This document shows positions 33,447 through 42,128 of a stretch of DNA of 64,000 nt, piece by piece. The notes beneath the pieces were generated by a model that ran no database searches, was not told the DNA's origin, and worked only from the letters and a program-made list of their open reading frames with translations. The stretch comes from Syntrophomonadaceae bacterium (GTDB taxonomy: Bacteria > Bacillota > Syntrophomonadia > Syntrophomonadales > Syntrophomonadaceae): NCBI GenBank assembly GCA_012729495.1, contig JAAYCZ010000018.1, forward strand, positions 1-64,000, read 5' to 3'. A program made the translations under genes and the position numbers. How positions within the stretch are numbered: position 1 is the stretch's first letter; each line of letters starts with the position of its first letter.

Positions 33447-33938
33447 CTATTTATCAAACACAAACATTTTACCCCGATCACGATAGGCAAAAATATTATT
33501 GGCCCTATCATTTTTATGGTTGATGTTTTGCATCAGCCGTTTTTTAATATCATTAATCTTGTTATTTTGCAGAACCGACTCATCTGTTTCCCGCAGCAGC
33601 ATATTGGAGAACTCTAACCCGGCAAGTCTTACATACAAATCGATTTCTTCTTCCGTCAACGTAAAAGCGTCTCGGTACAAAGTTAAAATACTAATATTGC
33701 CTTGATTGCAAAATTCTATACTCAGTTTTAAAGCTTCTTTGCCTTTCAGCTGATGCAGCATCTTCAGGGCTGCCGTTGTCCGGCGCAGGAATAACTGCTG
33801 CTTTTGGCAATCTATATTATCAGTCAGGATCATTTCCATTACGATAGTATTCTGCCTGGCTTTATACTGGATAGAACTGAGTTCGGGGTTGCGAATAAAA
33901 GCTGATATTACTGCATCTAATCCAACATCGACAATCAT
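33447..33938 (-). CDS. Unknown protein, 163 residues, between rny and ymdB
   Basis: Not recognised. The protein is predicted soluble: a mostly alpha/beta N-terminal half with repeated hydrophobic/charged spacing and a C-terminal half rich in Asp, Asn and Lys (ILTLYRDAFTLTEEEIDLYVRLAGLEF near 93). ATG with AAGGGGATAGGA upstream. Its position between RNase Y and YmdB suggests a link to RNA turnover, which is only inference. Confidence 0.7.
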   Translation of the reverse strand: MIVDVGLDAVISAFIRNPELSSIQYKARQNTIVMEMILTDNIDCQKQQLFLRRTTAALKMLHQLKGKEALKLSIEFCNQGNISILTLYRDAFTLTEEEIDLYVRLAGLEFSNMLLRETDESVLQNNKINDIKKRLMQNINHKNDRANNIFAYRDRGKMFVFDK

Positions 33939-34057
33939 TAATTCCTATCCCCTTGTTAAAAAACTATCCCGCATACTTTCGGCATAAACAAACGGGATTC
34001 CTTTATTCTGGCTTGGTAATTTTAAACAACATAAAACAAAGCATCCGCAGACCCTTG

Positions 34058-34221
34058 CAGAGCATCAAAAAAGGCTTATAGCTGCGTTAATACGGGAGGC
34101 CTGTTCAATCAACGTAATTGTAATGGGGACATTCCCCCCTTAGGGGGTGTCCCCATACATTGTACCGTCTCAATTACAGGCTTCCTGATTGCCTTGCTCT
34201 AAACCTTTTTGGCTCACTCTG
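34058..34221. repeat. Repeat family A, copy 3 (palindromic intergenic element)
   Basis: About 164 bp, more diverged than copy 2: CAGAGCATCAAAAAAGG at one end, a perfect GGGGACATTCCCCCCTTAGGGGGTGTCCCC centre, and TTTTTGGCTCACTCTG at the other. The tail TTGATATTAGACTAT continues to the rny stop codon. It lies immediately after rny on the minus strand. Confidence 0.85.
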
Positions 34222-34236
34222 TTGATATTAGACTAT

Positions 34237-35787
34237 CTATTTAGCATATTCTACAGAACGGGTTTCCCTGATGACCATAACTTTGATTTGACCGGGATAA
34301 TCCAATTCCTGTTCCACTTTGCGGGCAATATCCTTTACCAGGGTGATTGCCTCCAGGTCATCAATTTCATCCGGTTTAACAATGATTCTTATCTCCCGGC
34401 CGGCCTGAATGGCAAATGATTTATCCACTCCCGAGAATGAGTCGGCCAGATTTTCAAGTTTTTCCAGTCGCTTGATATAATTCTCCAGCGTTTCTCTTCT
34501 GGCCCCCGGACGCGAAGCGGAAACCGCGTCGGCAGCCTGTACCAGGATTGCTTCTATGGTATGCGGTTCAATATCTCCATGATGGGCTTCGATACCATGA
34601 ATAACTTCCTTGCTCTCCCGGTACTTTTTCGCCAGATCTATGCCGATTTCAACATGAGGTCCGGCGACTTCGTGGTCGACCGCCTTGCCGATATCATGCA
34701 GCAGACCGGATCTTTTGGCCAGAGCTACGTCAACATCAAGCTCCGCGGCCATAACCCCGGCCAGATGTGCCACTTCAATTGAATGTTTCAGCACATTCTG
34801 CCCGTAACTGGTACGATATTTTAATCTGCCCAGTAATTTTATCAATTCCGGGTGCAAACCATGTACGCCCACCTCAAAAGCAGCCTGTTCGCCGACTTCT
34901 CTTAATTCCTGATCCACTTCTTTCTTGGCCTTGTCCACCATTTCTTCTATACGGGCAGGATGAATACGGCCATCAGACACCAAATGCTCCAGTGCCAACC
35001 GTGCCGTTTCCCGCCTTACCGGGTCAAAGGCCGACAATATTACGGCTTCCGGGGTGTCATCAATAATCAGATCAACACCCGTAAGGGTTTCAAACGTACG
35101 AATATTGCGGCCTTCACGTCCAATGATACGGCCTTTCATCTCATCATTGGGCAGCGCTACAACCGATACCGTAGATTCAGATACGACATCTGCCGCACAA
35201 CGTTGTATCGCCAGAGAGACAATATTCTTGGCTCTCTTGTCACATTCCTCTTTAGCCTCTGCTTCCAGGGTTCTGATCATAACCGCCGTTTCCTGGCGAA
35301 TTTGTTGCTCAACATTGTTTAACAGCAATTCCTTGGCTTCTTCCGAGCTTAACCCGGAGAGACGCTCCAATTCTTTCAGCTGTTGGGTTAAAATAAGCTG
35401 CAAATCCTGCTGGGTCTTGTCAATATCCTTTTCTTTTTCAAAAAGACTGATTTCCTTTTTCTCAATGTTCTCCGATTTTTTTTCAACCAGTTCCTCTTTT
35501 TGCAGTACTCTTCTCTCGAGACGATCTAATTCTCTTCTTCTTTCCCGTAAATCCTTTTCAAACTCCTGGCGATTACGATGGATTTCATCTTTGGCTTCCA
35601 GGAGTAATTCTTTTTTTACGGCTTCCCCCTCTTTGGTTGCTTCATCTACGGTCCGCGCAGCCTCTTCTTCGGCGGACCCGATTTTACTCTCGGCTACAAT
35701 CTTTCTCAAGTAATAACCGGCAGCTATACCAACTGCCAATACAACTATACCAATCACATAACTTAATAACGGATCGATACTTTTCAC
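34237..35787 (-). CDS. rny: Ribonuclease Y
   Basis: A 516-residue membrane-anchored endoribonuclease that starts mRNA decay. Order: one N-terminal membrane helix (about 5-27), a long charged coiled coil (about 30-185), a KH domain with [15 protein letters not shown] near 217, and an HD domain with [10 protein letters not shown] near 363. GTG start with AAAGGGAGG seven bases upstream. Its leader carries a candidate structured RNA. A repeat A element follows within 20 bases of the stop. Confidence 0.96.
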   Translation of the reverse strand: MKSIDPLLSYVIGIVVLAVGIAAGYYLRKIVAESKIGSAEEEAARTVDEATKEGEAVKKELLLEAKDEIHRNRQEFEKDLRERRRELDRLERRVLQKEELVEKKSENIEKKEISLFEKEKDIDKTQQDLQLILTQQLKELERLSGLSSEEAKELLLNNVEQQIRQETAVMIRTLEAEAKEECDKRAKNIVSLAIQRCAADVVSESTVSVVALPNDEMKGRIIGREGRNIRTFETLTGVDLIIDDTPEAVILSAFDPVRRETARLALEHLVSDGRIHPARIEEMVDKAKKEVDQELREVGEQAAFEVGVHGLHPELIKLLGRLKYRTSYGQNVLKHSIEVAHLAGVMAAELDVDVALAKRSGLLHDIGKAVDHEVAGPHVEIGIDLAKKYRESKEVIHGIEAHHGDIEPHTIEAILVQAADAVSASRPGARRETLENYIKRLEKLENLADSFSGVDKSFAIQAGREIRIIVKPDEIDDLEAITLVKDIARKVEQELDYPGQIKVMVIRETRSVEYAK

Positions 35788-35819
35788 CTCCCTTTTTTTT
35801 TATAAAACTTATTTTTTTA

Positions 35820-36032
35820 AATGGAAAAGCCGAGTACAAAACCCGGCTTTCAGAAAACCTCACTATTTATTGTTTTCCGGAACCTGAAATAAGCTCATCT
35901 TTAAAAAGAGCTTTTCAGTTAAAGGGAAACAACTCACCCAACCTTATACGAGCACAAATATACAATCTATATTTATCAGCAGTTCGAAGAACTTGCTAAA
36001 ACTTCGACACGCCGTCCACCTTATCTAATGTT
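35820..36032 (-). ncRNA. Candidate structured leader or small RNA upstream of rny
   Basis: About 210 bases between a sigma-A promoter and rny fold into at least five stem-loops (35978-35997 AGCA(A)GTTC/GAACTGCT; 35956-35974; 35884-35918 CTGAAA+AGCTC/GAGCT+TTTCAG; 35853-35877 GAAAAC/GTTTTC; 35826-35850 AAAGCCG/CGGCTTT, terminator-like). I match no known riboswitch class or 6S RNA. It could be a leader controlling rny or a separate RNA ending at the last hairpin. Confidence 0.5.
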
Positions 36033-36037
36033 GGAAT

Positions 36038-36066
36038 AAATTATATATATATAAATTAAGTGTCAA
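36038..36066 (-). promoter_or_regulatory. Sigma-A promoter between recA and rny
   Basis: TTGACA (36061-36066) with TATAAT at 15 bases or TAATTT at 17 bases on the minus strand, in an AT-rich spacer. It points toward rny, so rny has its own promoter and a long leader. Confidence 0.7.
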
Positions 36067-36136
36067 TATGGTTAAGCTTCCAAGTGAGGCTTTATCTTTT
36101 AGCCTACTTAGATTTTAGTTAGTTTCCCTGATAGTG

Positions 36137-37168
36137 TCAAGTTTCCTCTGTTTCGATCTTTGCGGCGGTTGGGAAAATTTTTTCATGAATCGTTTGCTGC
36201 AAAGTCTTATAAATCTCAGGATTATTTTTCAGATATTCCTTGGCATTTTCACGTCCCTGTCCCATCCGTTCACCTTCGTATGAATACCAGGAACCGCTTT
36301 TCTGGATAATGCTTAAATCACTGGCTACGTCCAACAGGTCACCCTCCTGGGAAATCCCAGTGCCATACATGATGTCAAATTCGACTGATTTGAAGGGCGG
36401 GGCAACTTTGTTTTTCACTACTTTAACCTTGGTGCGGTTACCGATCAGATCGTTCCCCATTTTTATGGCCTCACCCTTGCGTATTTCCAAACGCATGGAA
36501 GAATAAAACTTCAAGGCCCGGCCGCCGGTAGTTACTTCGGGATTGCCGTACATCACGCCTACTTTCTCACGGATCTGGTTTATAAAAACAACACAGCAGT
36601 TGGATTTGCCAATGTGGGCGGTCAGTTTGCGCAGCGCCTGGGACATGAGTCGAGCCTGCAGACCAACATGAACGTCTCCCATCTCACCATCCAGCTCAGC
36701 CTTGGGAACCAGTGCCGCTACCGAGTCGATTACGATAATATCGATGGCATTACTGCGTACCAGCGCTTCAGCGATTTCCAATGCCTGCTCCCCGCTGTCC
36801 GGTTGTGAAACCAAAAGGTTATTAATATCTACCCCTAATTGCTTGGCATACATCGGATCAAGTGCATGCTCGGCATCAATAAATGCGGCAATGCCTCCAT
36901 CCTTCTGCGCCTGGGCAATAACATGCAAAGTAACCGTGGTTTTGCCCGATGATTCCGGTCCAAATATCTCTATTACTCTTCCCCGCGGTAATCCGCCTAC
37001 ACCAGTAGCCAGATCCAAAGAAATGCAGCCGGTGGAAATTGATTCTACATTCATAGCTGTGGATTCGCCCAGTTTCATTATAGAACCCTTGCCGTAGGTC
37101 TTTTCAATGTTTCTGATGGTATTATTAAGCGCCTCAGTTTTACCCTGCATGATCTCGTTGTTATCCAA
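36137..37168 (-). CDS. recA: Recombinase A
   Basis: Homologous recombination and SOS activation. The 343-residue protein has the Walker [10 protein letters not shown] near 72, the MAW region, Walker [13 protein letters not shown] near 146 and the L2/GGRALKFY segment near 215. It starts at TTG with GGGGGGA nine bases upstream; there is no ATG before residue 7. A strong promoter and a near-perfect LexA box precede it, so it is almost certainly DNA-damage induced. Confidence 0.97.
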   Translation of the reverse strand: MDNNEIMQGKTEALNNTIRNIEKTYGKGSIMKLGESTAMNVESISTGCISLDLATGVGGLPRGRVIEIFGPESSGKTTVTLHVIAQAQKDGGIAAFIDAEHALDPMYAKQLGVDINNLLVSQPDSGEQALEIAEALVRSNAIDIIVIDSVAALVPKAELDGEMGDVHVGLQARLMSQALRKLTAHIGKSNCCVVFINQIREKVGVMYGNPEVTTGGRALKFYSSMRLEIRKGEAIKMGNDLIGNRTKVKVVKNKVAPPFKSVEFDIMYGTGISQEGDLLDVASDLSIIQKSGSWYSYEGERMGQGRENAKEYLKNNPEIYKTLQQTIHEKIFPTAAKIETEET

Positions 37169-37181
37169 AACTGTCCCCCCT

Positions 37182-37195
37182 CAAACATATGTTCG
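37182..37195 (-). promoter_or_regulatory. LexA (SOS) box of recA
   Basis: CGAACATATGTTTG on the minus strand (37195-37182) matches the Bacillus-type consensus CGAACRNRYGTTYC almost completely. It lies just after the predicted transcription start, so LexA binding would block RNA polymerase. Confidence 0.9.
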
Positions 37196-37203
37196 TTTTT
37201 ATC

Positions 37204-37233
37204 ATTATAAACATAATAAATAAATGCTGTCAA
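37204..37233 (-). promoter_or_regulatory. recA promoter
   Basis: TTGACA (37228-37233) and TATAAT (37204-37209) with an 18-base spacer on the minus strand; both hexamers match the sigma-A consensus perfectly. The -35 lies only a few bases after the thpR stop. Confidence 0.9.
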
Positions 37234-37239
37234 CAATAT

Positions 37240-37800
37240 TTATCCATTTAATCTATAAGTATCCAGAACCGAATACTGCGGTCCCTGTGAATCAAGCACA
37301 CTCTGCATGAGATGGAATTCTTCGACCCTGAAACAGCGTAATTTATTCCAGTCAGGATACTTTTCCAGTATGTTCATCATCTCTTTTATGTTTTTTTCCG
37401 AGCGGATCCTGCCCAGAGTCAGATGCAGGCGATGATCCTTTTCCGGCGCAAATCCCATGGCAGACAGATATGCATCTACCCGGTCACATAAAAATGCAGC
37501 CTTTTCAATTTCTCCTTTGATACCCATCCATATGACCCGGGGACGGGATTGATTGGGAAAAAAACCGAGGGTGCCGGCTGACAGATTAAAGGCTGGTACT
37601 GCATCTGCAATCAAAGCAAGATTGCGTTTGATTTCCGGCAGATCTTTAATATCTACTGCACCCAAAAATTTAACCGTCAAATGATAATTCTGATATTCAA
37701 CCCATTTAATGTCCGGCCTGGCCATGCCCAGTTTGTTGCGCATCATGCGGGCATACTGCTTTATGTCATCTGGTACTGGTATGGCAACAAAAGCTCTCAT
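37240..37800 (-). CDS. thpR: RNA 2',3'-cyclic phosphodiesterase (ThpR/LigT family)
   Basis: A 186-residue 2H phosphoesterase. The two catalytic HxT motifs are clear: YHLTVKFLG near 43 and LHLTLGRIR near 126. Such enzymes open 2',3'-cyclic phosphates on RNA to 2'-phosphates. ATG with GGGGG seven bases upstream; the start is 2 bases after the cinA stop, so the two are cotranscribed. Confidence 0.92.
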   Translation of the reverse strand: MRAFVAIPVPDDIKQYARMMRNKLGMARPDIKWVEYQNYHLTVKFLGAVDIKDLPEIKRNLALIADAVPAFNLSAGTLGFFPNQSRPRVIWMGIKGEIEKAAFLCDRVDAYLSAMGFAPEKDHRLHLTLGRIRSEKNIKEMMNILEKYPDWNKLRCFRVEEFHLMQSVLDSQGPQYSVLDTYRLNG

Positions 37801-37802
37801 TT

Positions 37803-39056
37803 TTATCCCCCTTGTTGGTCAAGATGACGGCGCAGCAAATCAAGCGCTGATTTGGCTGACAATTTGCGAATTGTTTCCCGGGAACCGATAAATTTTAATT
37901 CTTTTACGCTGCACCCATTTTCATAGGCCAGCGCAATATAAACAAGTCCCACCGGCTTCTCCGCGGTTCCTCCACCGGGCCCGGCGATGCCGGTAATGGC
38001 CAAAGCATAATCAGCACCTGACAGCTGCAGGGTACCCCGGGCCATTTCTTCCGCAGTCTGGCGGCTGACCGCCCCGTACTGCTCCAGGGTGGATGCTCTG
38101 ACCCCGAGAATTTTCATTTTGCATTCATTGCTGTAAGTAATTACACCGCCCCAGAAATATTCGGAACTGCCTGCAACTTCGGTTATCATGCTGCCTAGCA
38201 TGCCGGCTGTGCAGGACTCTGCCACCGCCAGTTTCCGGGCGCTTGCGGCCAGCATTTTGCCTATTTTCTGCGGCAGGGTATCATCATCATAGCCGAAAAT
38301 ATGTTTGTTTAACTTAGCATGGATGGCTTGGCTCATTTCGTCCAAAATTTTATGGCGGTCAGCTTCGTCAACGCCTTCGGCTGTGATTTTGATGTGAATT
38401 TCACCTTCCTTGGCCAGCAGCGCCATTGAACATCCCCGGGGGTTATCCATTAATGAGGCCAGTATTTCCTCGACCTGAGATTCTCCCGGGCCCAAAACCT
38501 TGATCGTCCTGCAGATCACTTTTTGCAGCTCGGCGGCATAATCCCTTTCCAGACGGGGTTTAACCTGTTCCAGATACATCTTTGTCATTTCCCGCGGCGG
38601 TCCCGGCAGCAGGATCAACAGTTTGTTGTTATGGCGCAGATACATTCCCGGTGCAGTTCCCTGAGGGTTGGGCAGAACCTCTGCTTCTGGCGGGAACATG
38701 GCCTGTTTTAAATTAATCTCCGGCATCGGGCGTTTACGCTGGGCAAAATAATCGCGCAGACGTTTTTCCTCCTCCGGCCGGAGCACCGGAATGCATCCCA
38801 TTAATTCGCAGGCTACCGTCTTGGTCAGATCATCAAAAGTCGGTCCCAGTCCGCCGGTGGAAATAACGATATCAGCACTTTCCAGCCCGCTGTGAAAGGC
38901 TTTTTCAATCTGAGCACGGCGGTCGCCGACGGTGGCCTTGCCGACAACTTTGATGCCGATATCTTCCAACTGCCGGGCCAAATATACGGAATTGCTGTCG
39001 AGGGTAGTTCCCAGCAGCAGTTCGGTACCGGTTGATATTATAAATACTTTCTGCAA
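37803..39056 (-). CDS. cinA: CinA-family protein (nicotinamide-nucleotide amidase)
   Basis: A 417-residue two-domain protein. N-terminal MoCF-like domain (about 1-170, FIISTGTELLLG and STGGLGPTFDD), a linker, and a C-terminal CinA amidase domain (about 255-415, AVAESCTAGMLG with the catalytic Ser, YALAITGIAGPGG). It deamidates NMN in pyridine-nucleotide recycling in characterised members. The TTG at 39056 is chosen because AGGAGTGG lies five bases upstream and the sequence then matches the family start; an upstream TTG at 39080 gives a longer N-terminus. Confidence 0.92.
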   Translation of the reverse strand: MQKVFIISTGTELLLGTTLDSNSVYLARQLEDIGIKVVGKATVGDRRAQIEKAFHSGLESADIVISTGGLGPTFDDLTKTVACELMGCIPVLRPEEEKRLRDYFAQRKRPMPEINLKQAMFPPEAEVLPNPQGTAPGMYLRHNNKLLILLPGPPREMTKMYLEQVKPRLERDYAAELQKVICRTIKVLGPGESQVEEILASLMDNPRGCSMALLAKEGEIHIKITAEGVDEADRHKILDEMSQAIHAKLNKHIFGYDDDTLPQKIGKMLAASARKLAVAESCTAGMLGSMITEVAGSSEYFWGGVITYSNECKMKILGVRASTLEQYGAVSRQTAEEMARGTLQLSGADYALAITGIAGPGGGTAEKPVGLVYIALAYENGCSVKELKFIGSRETIRKLSAKSALDLLRRHLDQQGG

Positions 39057-39305
39057 GCATTCCACTCCTGTCGTTATCAACTCAATTAATCATGATGGCG
39101 AAACAATATCGTTTTCTATAGCTTAGCATAGACTAAAGTTACGGTTAATACAATTTCAGAACGGTCATTAAGCGAAATAAAAATCAAATCGGCCCTTGCG
39201 CTGCCGATACAATAACATTGCCCGACCTGGTTATTAATAAGCAGAAAAACCACTTGGGACAGCACATATTGTGGTACTGGTACGCTTCCCTATTTTTAAA
39301 TAAAC

Positions 39306-39338
39306 AGAAAAAACCCGGGAGCTGTGCTTCGGGTTTGA
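39306..39338 (-). terminator. Intrinsic terminator of the FtsH-like gene
   Basis: AAACCCG pairs with CGGGTTT around a loop, and six Ts follow on the minus strand. It lies about 50 bases beyond the FtsH-like stop, so the cinA-recA transcript must start separately. Confidence 0.75.
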
Positions 39339-39385
39339 TCAGATTGCAGTATTTATTCAGGCGCAACGGGCAAGAGGCAAGGCGT

Positions 39386-40852
39386 TTATGCGTAGAGTAT
39401 TTTTTCCAGGCTGGGGCGACCCAGGCTTTCCTGCTGGCTCAGACAGACGGCCAGATTAAATAGGCGCTCCTTATTTTCTTCCAGCAGCGTGCGGGTTTTG
39501 CTCTCGGCCGCTGCAATGATGCGTTTGCCTTCATCATAAACGGTCTGCACCGGTATATGGTCATCGGAAACCACACCCAATGAGGATAGACCGCTGCTGA
39601 TCATTTCCCGGGCGACATTCCAGGCCTGTTGAAAATCATTTCTAGCCCCGCTGCTGCGGCTGCCAAAACGTAATTCTTCGGCCAGCGCTCCGGCCAACAT
39701 CGTCATGATCTGCTGTTCCAATTCTTCATAAGTATAGAGATATTGATCATCCTGCGGTGACCGGCGCATAAAACCCAGGGCTTTGCCGCGCGGAACAATG
39801 GTCAGCGAAGCTACCGAGCCTGGTTGCAGGAAATCACAGACCAGGGCATGGCCGCTTTCGTGAATGCTGATTCTCTCCATTTCGCTTAAGGAAGGCTGTC
39901 GATCCAGTTTTTCTCCCATCATAACTTTGTCGATGGCTTCCCGAAAATGATTCTGTTTAATTATAGGGCTGTCTTCCCGCATGGCCAGTATGGCGGCTTC
40001 ATTGGCCAGGCTTTCCAGATGGGCGCCGGAAAATCCAAAAGTTGCCCGGGAGACATCATCCAGATTTACAGCGGGATCAAGCGGCTTGTTGCGGGTATGG
40101 ATGGACAGAATCTTGGCCCGTCCAGCGCGATCCGGCAAATCAACCTGTACCTGGCGATCAAACCGGCCCGGTCTTAACACCGCCGGATCCAGCAGATCGG
40201 CCCGATTGGTAGCGCCAATCAATAAAATACGGGGATCTTTGTTCTGGCTCATACCGTCCATTTCCACCAACAGCTGATTAAGGGTCTGGTCATACTCCAT
40301 ATGGCCGCTGTGACTACCCCGCTTGGCGGCCAGTACCTCCAACTCATCTATAAATATGATGGCACTCTTTTTGTTCAGTCTTTTGGCCTCTTTGCGTGCC
40401 GATGAGAAAATCTGACGAATCCTCTTGGCTCCGACTCCGGCATACATTTCAATGAATTCACTGCCGGAAGCAGCAATAAAAGCGGAGCTGGTAAAACTGG
40501 CTGCCGCTCTGGCCATCAGGGTTTTACCGGTTCCGGGCGGTCCTGCCAGCAGGATCCCCTTAAGCGGTCTGATGCCCATATGATCGATTTTTTCAGGCTG
40601 CATAACAAACTGCAGTGCTTCCTGCAGCTCGTTGATGGCGCAGTCCTGGCCTCCGATTTGATCGAAATTCAATTTACTGTTTTTATCACGGCTGCTGCCG
40701 CCGCTGCCAAGTTTCATCTGCCCCTGTCCCAGCATCAGATAAAACAGGGCCAATATTAGTGCCGCCGCAATAATTAACGGCATAATATTAAAGCCGTTAA
40801 GCCACAGAAATATAACGATTGCCAAAGCTGATCCAATTAAAACTGATTTCAT
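39386..40852 (-). CDS. Short FtsH-like AAA+ zinc metalloprotease
   Basis: A 488-residue membrane protease, shorter than FtsH at 600 or more. N-terminal hydrophobic hairpin (about 1-40) with no sizeable extracytoplasmic domain, then an AAA+ module with Walker A GPPGTGKT near 100, Walker B IIFIDELE, the SRH (TNRADLLDPAVLRPGRFDRQ), and an M41 zinc protease with HESGHAL near 332 and a downstream ARNDFQQ Asp. All key residues are present, so it should be active. The ATG at 40852 has AAGGAG seven bases upstream. It follows a membrane partner. Confidence 0.85.
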   Translation of the reverse strand: MKSVLIGSALAIVIFLWLNGFNIMPLIIAAALILALFYLMLGQGQMKLGSGGSSRDKNSKLNFDQIGGQDCAINELQEALQFVMQPEKIDHMGIRPLKGILLAGPPGTGKTLMARAAASFTSSAFIAASGSEFIEMYAGVGAKRIRQIFSSARKEAKRLNKKSAIIFIDELEVLAAKRGSHSGHMEYDQTLNQLLVEMDGMSQNKDPRILLIGATNRADLLDPAVLRPGRFDRQVQVDLPDRAGRAKILSIHTRNKPLDPAVNLDDVSRATFGFSGAHLESLANEAAILAMREDSPIIKQNHFREAIDKVMMGEKLDRQPSLSEMERISIHESGHALVCDFLQPGSVASLTIVPRGKALGFMRRSPQDDQYLYTYEELEQQIMTMLAGALAEELRFGSRSSGARNDFQQAWNVAREMISSGLSSLGVVSDDHIPVQTVYDEGKRIIAAAESKTRTLLEENKERLFNLAVCLSQQESLGRPSLEKILYA

Positions 40853-40856
40853 GAAA

Positions 40857-41399
40857 TTACTCCTTTTTCTCCCCCGCAACCTTATCTGCATCATTGCGCT
40901 CAATTATTTCATATAAAAATTTGTCCCCCCGGCTTATTTGTACGTATAGTCTCTGCTGGTCAATCTGCAGCCGGTAAATAAAATGATCCCGGGCAGCCGT
41001 GTCAGCAAAACGCTGCTCCAAGTCAAGATAGCTGTTTTGAGCGAGGGCCTCGTAAAGGGACAACTCCATTTTCTGCAGTTGATTCTGCAGAAAAGCATCA
41101 CGCCTATCGCCAATTTTTATTTCATAGGGGCGTTTTTTTATCTTGGCAGCGATTATTTTATCAATCTCTTGATATTCATTTTTTAAATTACCCGGCTGCC
41201 TGATATGAACTTTTATTTGATATATACCATCTGTTTTGCTTATGGCTGCGCTCTCTACATAGCTCAGGGCATGCAGTTCCTTTATAATCGGTTTTTCAAC
41301 CATATTGGCATGATAGAGCTTCTGCCCCCCCAGCAGCACCCCCAGAGTGAGCAGCAAGGCCAGCAGTATCAGGGCAATTTTGATTTCGTTGCGTTTCAT
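40857..41399 (-). CDS. Unknown membrane-anchored protein paired with the FtsH-like protease
   Basis: A 180-residue protein with a single N-terminal hydrophobic segment (about 8-27) and a long charged, extracytoplasmic domain (inferred topology) rich in Lys, Gln and Glu. I recognise no family. The stop TAA is within the ribosome binding region of the protease gene (5 bases before its ATG), so the two are likely translationally coupled; it may be a substrate, adaptor or regulator. Confidence 0.7.
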   Translation of the reverse strand: MKRNEIKIALILLALLLTLGVLLGGQKLYHANMVEKPIIKELHALSYVESAAISKTDGIYQIKVHIRQPGNLKNEYQEIDKIIAAKIKKRPYEIKIGDRRDAFLQNQLQKMELSLYEALAQNSYLDLEQRFADTAARDHFIYRLQIDQQRLYVQISRGDKFLYEIIERNDADKVAGEKKE

Positions 41400-41533
41400 G
41401 CTTTCCCCACCTTTACTGGCTTATTATAACATGCATAACGCCGCTGCTTGAGGTTCAATTTATGGTAATACAGGCTTTTGCCGGCAGTGATTTTAAGGGG
41501 AATTAAACTGATTCAACCAAAGCTGTACGCACA

Positions 41534-41574
41534 TAAAAAAACGATACGTCCGGGCGTTGGCCGGAGGTATCGTT
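41534..41574 (-). terminator. Intrinsic terminator beyond pgsA
   Basis: AACGATACCTCCGG pairs with CCGGACGTATCGTT (one mismatch) around a seven-base loop, followed by seven Ts on the minus strand. About 25 bases beyond pgsA. Confidence 0.85.
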
Positions 41575-41600
41575 GGGTTGTCCTATAATTATTATGCAGT

Positions 41601-42128
41601 TTATTCTTCCATACCTTTGAATTTCAGGAAATAGTCGACTCCAGAGATGACGGTAATCGCCAGAGCTATGTAAATCGCCCATATGCCGACGATATGCAGC
41701 GGGGGGTAGAGACTCTCCAAAATGATGATGATGACCGCTAAAATCTGGGATATGGTTTTAAATTTGCCTAATTTGCTGGCCGGAATGATGATGCCTTCTT
41801 CAGCTTTTACTGATCTGAGACCTGATACGGCAAACTCCCGGCCCAGAATCACGATGGCGATCCAGCCTTGCAATCTACCCAGTTCCACCAGGCAGATCAG
41901 GGCTGCGGTTATCAGCAGTTTATCGGCAATAGGATCAAGGATGATACCCAATTTGGTTACCTGTTTGTATTTGCGGGCCAGATACCCGTCCAGACTGTCG
42001 GTCAATGCCGCTGCTATAAATATAAGTGCGGCCAGCAAATCTCCGTAAGGTATATGCAATACCAAAACCACCACAAAAACCGGCACCAGAAATATTCTCA
42101 GGAGAGTCAGGCTATTTGGAATATTCAT
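41601..42128 (-). CDS. pgsA: CDP-diacylglycerol-glycerol-3-phosphate 3-phosphatidyltransferase
   Basis: Makes phosphatidylglycerol phosphate in the membrane. A 175-residue protein with about four membrane segments and the CDP-alcohol phosphotransferase signature (DSLDGYLARKYKQVTKLGIILDPIADK; the D..DG..AR..G..D..D pattern) near 43-70. The ATG at 42128 is preferred: it overlaps the end of rimO and GGAG is about 10 bases upstream. The rodZ-pgsA-cinA-recA order is conserved with Bacillus, here with rimO inserted. Confidence 0.94.
   Translation of the reverse strand: MNIPNSLTLLRIFLVPVFVVVLVLHIPYGDLLAALIFIAAALTDSLDGYLARKYKQVTKLGIILDPIADKLLITAALICLVELGRLQGWIAIVILGREFAVSGLRSVKAEEGIIIPASKLGKFKTISQILAVIIIILESLYPPLHIVGIWAIYIALAITVISGVDYFLKFKGMEE

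Noticed and set aside
35054-35713. 219-codon plus-strand frame opposite rny
   Set aside because: Serine-rich shadow of the rny coiled-coil codons; no motifs.
35820-36032. 6S RNA between recA and rny
   Set aside because: Length fits, but the region forms several separate hairpins, not one long rod with a central bubble.
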